Source: Trichocoleus sp. FACHB-46 (GTDB lineage: Bacteria; Cyanobacteriota; Cyanobacteriia; FACHB-46). Taken from it: a DNA stretch of 64,000 nt. The DNA lies in contig NZ_JACJOD010000033.1 in the NCBI RefSeq assembly GCF_014695385.1, positions 120,429 through 184,428 on the forward strand. Reading direction: 5' to 3'. The translations under genes and the position numbers were made by a program. Shown here in pieces: positions 62,536-64,000 of the stretch. How positions within the stretch are numbered: position 1 is the first letter of the stretch; every line of letters begins with the position of its first letter. A model generated the notes under the pieces. It was not told the origin of the DNA. It was given only the letters and a program-made list of their open reading frames with translations, and ran no database searches.

Positions 62536-62545
62536 CTGCTACTCT

Positions 62546-62584
62546 CCCAAAAACAAAGAGAGCGCTCCGGGCGGGCGCTCTCTT
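62546..62584 (-). terminator. Terminator-like hairpin just before the tape measure start
   Basis: AAGAGAGCGC (62556-62565) pairs with GCGCTCTCTT (62575-62584), a 10-bp stem with a 9-nt loop. On the minus strand it is followed by TTTGTTTTTGG and, about 10 bases later, by the GTG start. Confidence 0.65.
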
Positions 62585-62851
62585 CAGGGTTGCCAATTGC
62601 TTTTTCAGACGTTAGAGGTCAATGACCTAGAGAAACTTTAACAGAAGGTTCACCTTTAATCAAAGTGTTACTATAATTAGGAAAATATTTTGAAATTAAA
62701 ATTTTCAAATATGTCGAAACTTTAACAAATTTAGTCCAGTAAATTTAAAAACTTAGTCCACCCCCACCTTAAAAGCCTTACTAGGAGGGGGTGAGTAATT
62801 GCGTGTTACTGCAATGCGTCAAAGATTTACTTATTCGAATTATTCCTTCCA

Positions 62852-62867
62852 TTATAACTAGTTATAA
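62852..62867. promoter_or_regulatory. 16-bp palindrome, possible operator
   Basis: TTATAACTAGTTATAA is a perfect palindrome between the tape measure promoter region and the gene at 62937. It resembles a repressor-binding site in form only. Confidence 0.4.
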
Positions 62868-62936
62868 CCTTTGGCATAAAGTAACGGCTATGGAGGAGAG
62901 AAGCTAAATTGTCTCTAGTAGCCTCAGCAGTGCCGT

Positions 62937-63302
62937 ATGAATGAGCAAATTGACTCCTTAATTTTGAATTGGTGCGATAAGCATGGGTGGACGGAGCCAG
63001 TAAAAAGAGATGACGTGTGGTGGGCCTTCCAATCCCCACATGATGTTATGCCTATCCCTGTTCCCGTCAGTGAGGCTTTAAACATTTCCATCCACGAAGC
63101 GGCAATGGCAACTAGCTCTAGCTTGAACTCAGTGGCGCAAGCGATCGCTGGAATCGCTCGACAAATGAGCCCAGCGATTCAGCATCTTTCAGAGGTAGCT
63201 CAGAATTTTGCAAAAGCCTCCTCTGTGGCAGCAGAAAACATGCACCAAGTAACTCAAAATATTGCTGAATTGCATGACCAGTTAAAAGAGAAAGGCTTGT
63301 AG
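62937..63302 (+). CDS. Hypothetical protein with helical C-terminus
   Basis: The 121-residue product starts at ATG 62937. An N-terminal folded part (DSLILNWCDKHGWTEPVK, VWWAFQSPHDVMPIPVP) is followed by a long helix (ATSSSLNSVAQAIAGIARQ onward). No family is recognised. Confidence 0.45.
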   Translation: MNEQIDSLILNWCDKHGWTEPVKRDDVWWAFQSPHDVMPIPVPVSEALNISIHEAAMATSSSLNSVAQAIAGIARQMSPAIQHLSEVAQNFAKASSVAAENMHQVTQNIAELHDQLKEKGL

Positions 63303-63409
63303 CTTTTTGGCCTGGAACTAGAGACAGTCCCGGTTCGCAAGTCACGGAGAGCGAAGTGGTTAGCGGAAATTAAGAGGATTGATCGCTCCGATCAACATTA
63401 ATACTCCAA

Positions 63410-63835
63410 TTAACTAGTCGGCACAGAAAATCCAAGCCGTTTTTCGGCCTCATATTCCTGACTTTTTAGTCGATCAATTCTCCCCTCCAGTCCAAACTCC
63501 ATAGCTTTTTTCATATCTTCATAAAGAAACTCAAAGATTTCAGAGAATGGCTCTGTTCCTTCGAGATTAATAGTGAACTCCTTCTCGGAAGGATGTTTTG
63601 GAGAACTCAGAAATTTAACAGCACATTTTTCTGACTGATGTTTCACGCCAAGAGCAAAAATCAAGCCTAGTGGAGGCACCAAATTTCTATTCAAGAAACT
63701 CTGTCCACAATTATTTACGTTGAAGCCAACAAAACTTTCGTTTGCACCATGAAGATTAACTTGCAACCTAAAGTTAAAGAAACACTCATCATCAATCTGA
63801 ACTAAATTACGCCAGTAACCGTCTTTTTGAGGCAC
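63410..63835 (-). CDS. Hypothetical protein, start uncertain
   Basis: The 141-residue product is read from GTG 63835. The frame is open a further 20 codons upstream with GFPLENG before the GTG and no ATG. It has a mixed alpha/beta content (SFVGFNVNNCGQSFLNRN). No family is recognised. Confidence 0.4.
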   Translation of the reverse strand: MPQKDGYWRNLVQIDDECFFNFRLQVNLHGANESFVGFNVNNCGQSFLNRNLVPPLGLIFALGVKHQSEKCAVKFLSSPKHPSEKEFTINLEGTEPFSEIFEFLYEDMKKAMEFGLEGRIDRLKSQEYEAEKRLGFSVPTS

Positions 63836-63904
63836 CCCATTTTCTAAGGGAAACCCGACAAAAATAACATTTCTGGAGTTACATCCTCTGCTTGACTGAC
63901 AAAA

Positions 63905-64000
63905 CTAAGAAGCTGGGATATGGCTAAGGACAATGAATTCACGCTTTAGGGACTCATCGTATTGGCGCTTGGAAGCAATGGCAGGTTGAGGGTCAGGTGG
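63905..64000 (-). CDS. C-terminal end of a minus-strand gene cut by the window edge
   Basis: An open frame reads from the right edge to a stop at 63905-63907, with 31 residues including ASKRQYDESLKREF. It is too short to name. The 63836-63904 gap between it and the preceding gene is short. Confidence 0.3.
   Translation of the reverse strand, partial: PPDPQPAIASKRQYDESLKREFIVLSHIPAS

Larger units (their letters stand above)
62536..62936. other. AT-rich leader between the tape measure and a plus-strand gene
   Basis: This 401-bp stretch holds a terminator-like hairpin (62546-62584), an AT-rich run without genes, an imperfect C/G-rich inverted repeat near 62758-62793, and a perfect 16-bp palindrome TTATAACTAGTTATAA at 62852-62867. 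The promoters of both flanking genes should be here. Confidence 0.5.

Noticed and set aside
63321..63360. GGTTCG as a possible tRNA T arm
   Set aside because: No matching stems or acceptor; not tRNA-like.

Overview
The window comes from a cyanobacterium or a cyanobacterial element. The octamer GCGATCGC (HIP1) occurs throughout, and the gene families (pentapeptide repeat, CHASE3 kinase, plasmid-type ParAB, DUF2511-like, Csx17) fit that group. Coordinates below are mine from reading the sequence; no database search was possible, so family names rest on recognised motifs.

The main content is a contractile-tailed phage genome mixed with plasmid-like maintenance genes. Phage genes: GH19 endolysin (3702-4493), prohead protease with scaffold domain (4640-6313), major capsid protein (6444-7508), head completion genes (8417-9757), a CIS-tube/LysM-adaptor-like tail protein (14809-16314), holin (24121-24423), tail sheath (28362-31376), tail tube (31411-31941), GpA-type large terminase (37617-39605), and a 5106-residue tape measure protein (47215-62535). 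Plasmid-like genes: parA-parB (32111-33783) with a 22-bp palindrome inside parB, and an operon around an FtsK/VirD4-like membrane ATPase (16679-22841). The structural genes lie in separate islands on both strands, and no portal, small terminase or baseplate set was recognised. The simplest reading is a phage-plasmid or an extrachromosomal prophage, with the missing genes outside the window or unrecognised; a rearranged prophage remnant is the alternative.

Layout. 1-3252: start of a type I-G CRISPR-Cas operon (cas3, then csx17 running off the left edge). 3702-9757: lysis and head genes. 9778-11136: a lone tnpB transposon of the IS200/IS605 group. 11194-14777: a divergent regulatory region with three evenly spaced operators, a coiled-coil protein, an AIPR-family probable defence protein, and a lipoprotein. 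14809-24423: tail protein, membrane ATPase operon, PAS-like gene, holin. 24591-27771: a three-gene two-component system. 27934-31941: tail sheath and tube. 32111-37583: partition genes, a nuclease-like gene, a run of small genes (one a circularly permuted YpsA), GNAT, and decayed gene fragments. 37617-46966: terminase, pentapeptide protein, secreted proteins, a NERD-helicase, small hypotheticals. 47215-62535: tape measure. 62536-64000: AT-rich leader and small hypotheticals.

The most unusual points are the giant tape measure with what look like repeated Cro/CI-type helix-turn-helix units in its middle, the tail sheath with four inserted beta-type repeats, terminator-like hairpins placed just upstream of five structural gene starts, a three-site operator array spaced by four helical turns, and an internal scaffold start inside the protease gene.
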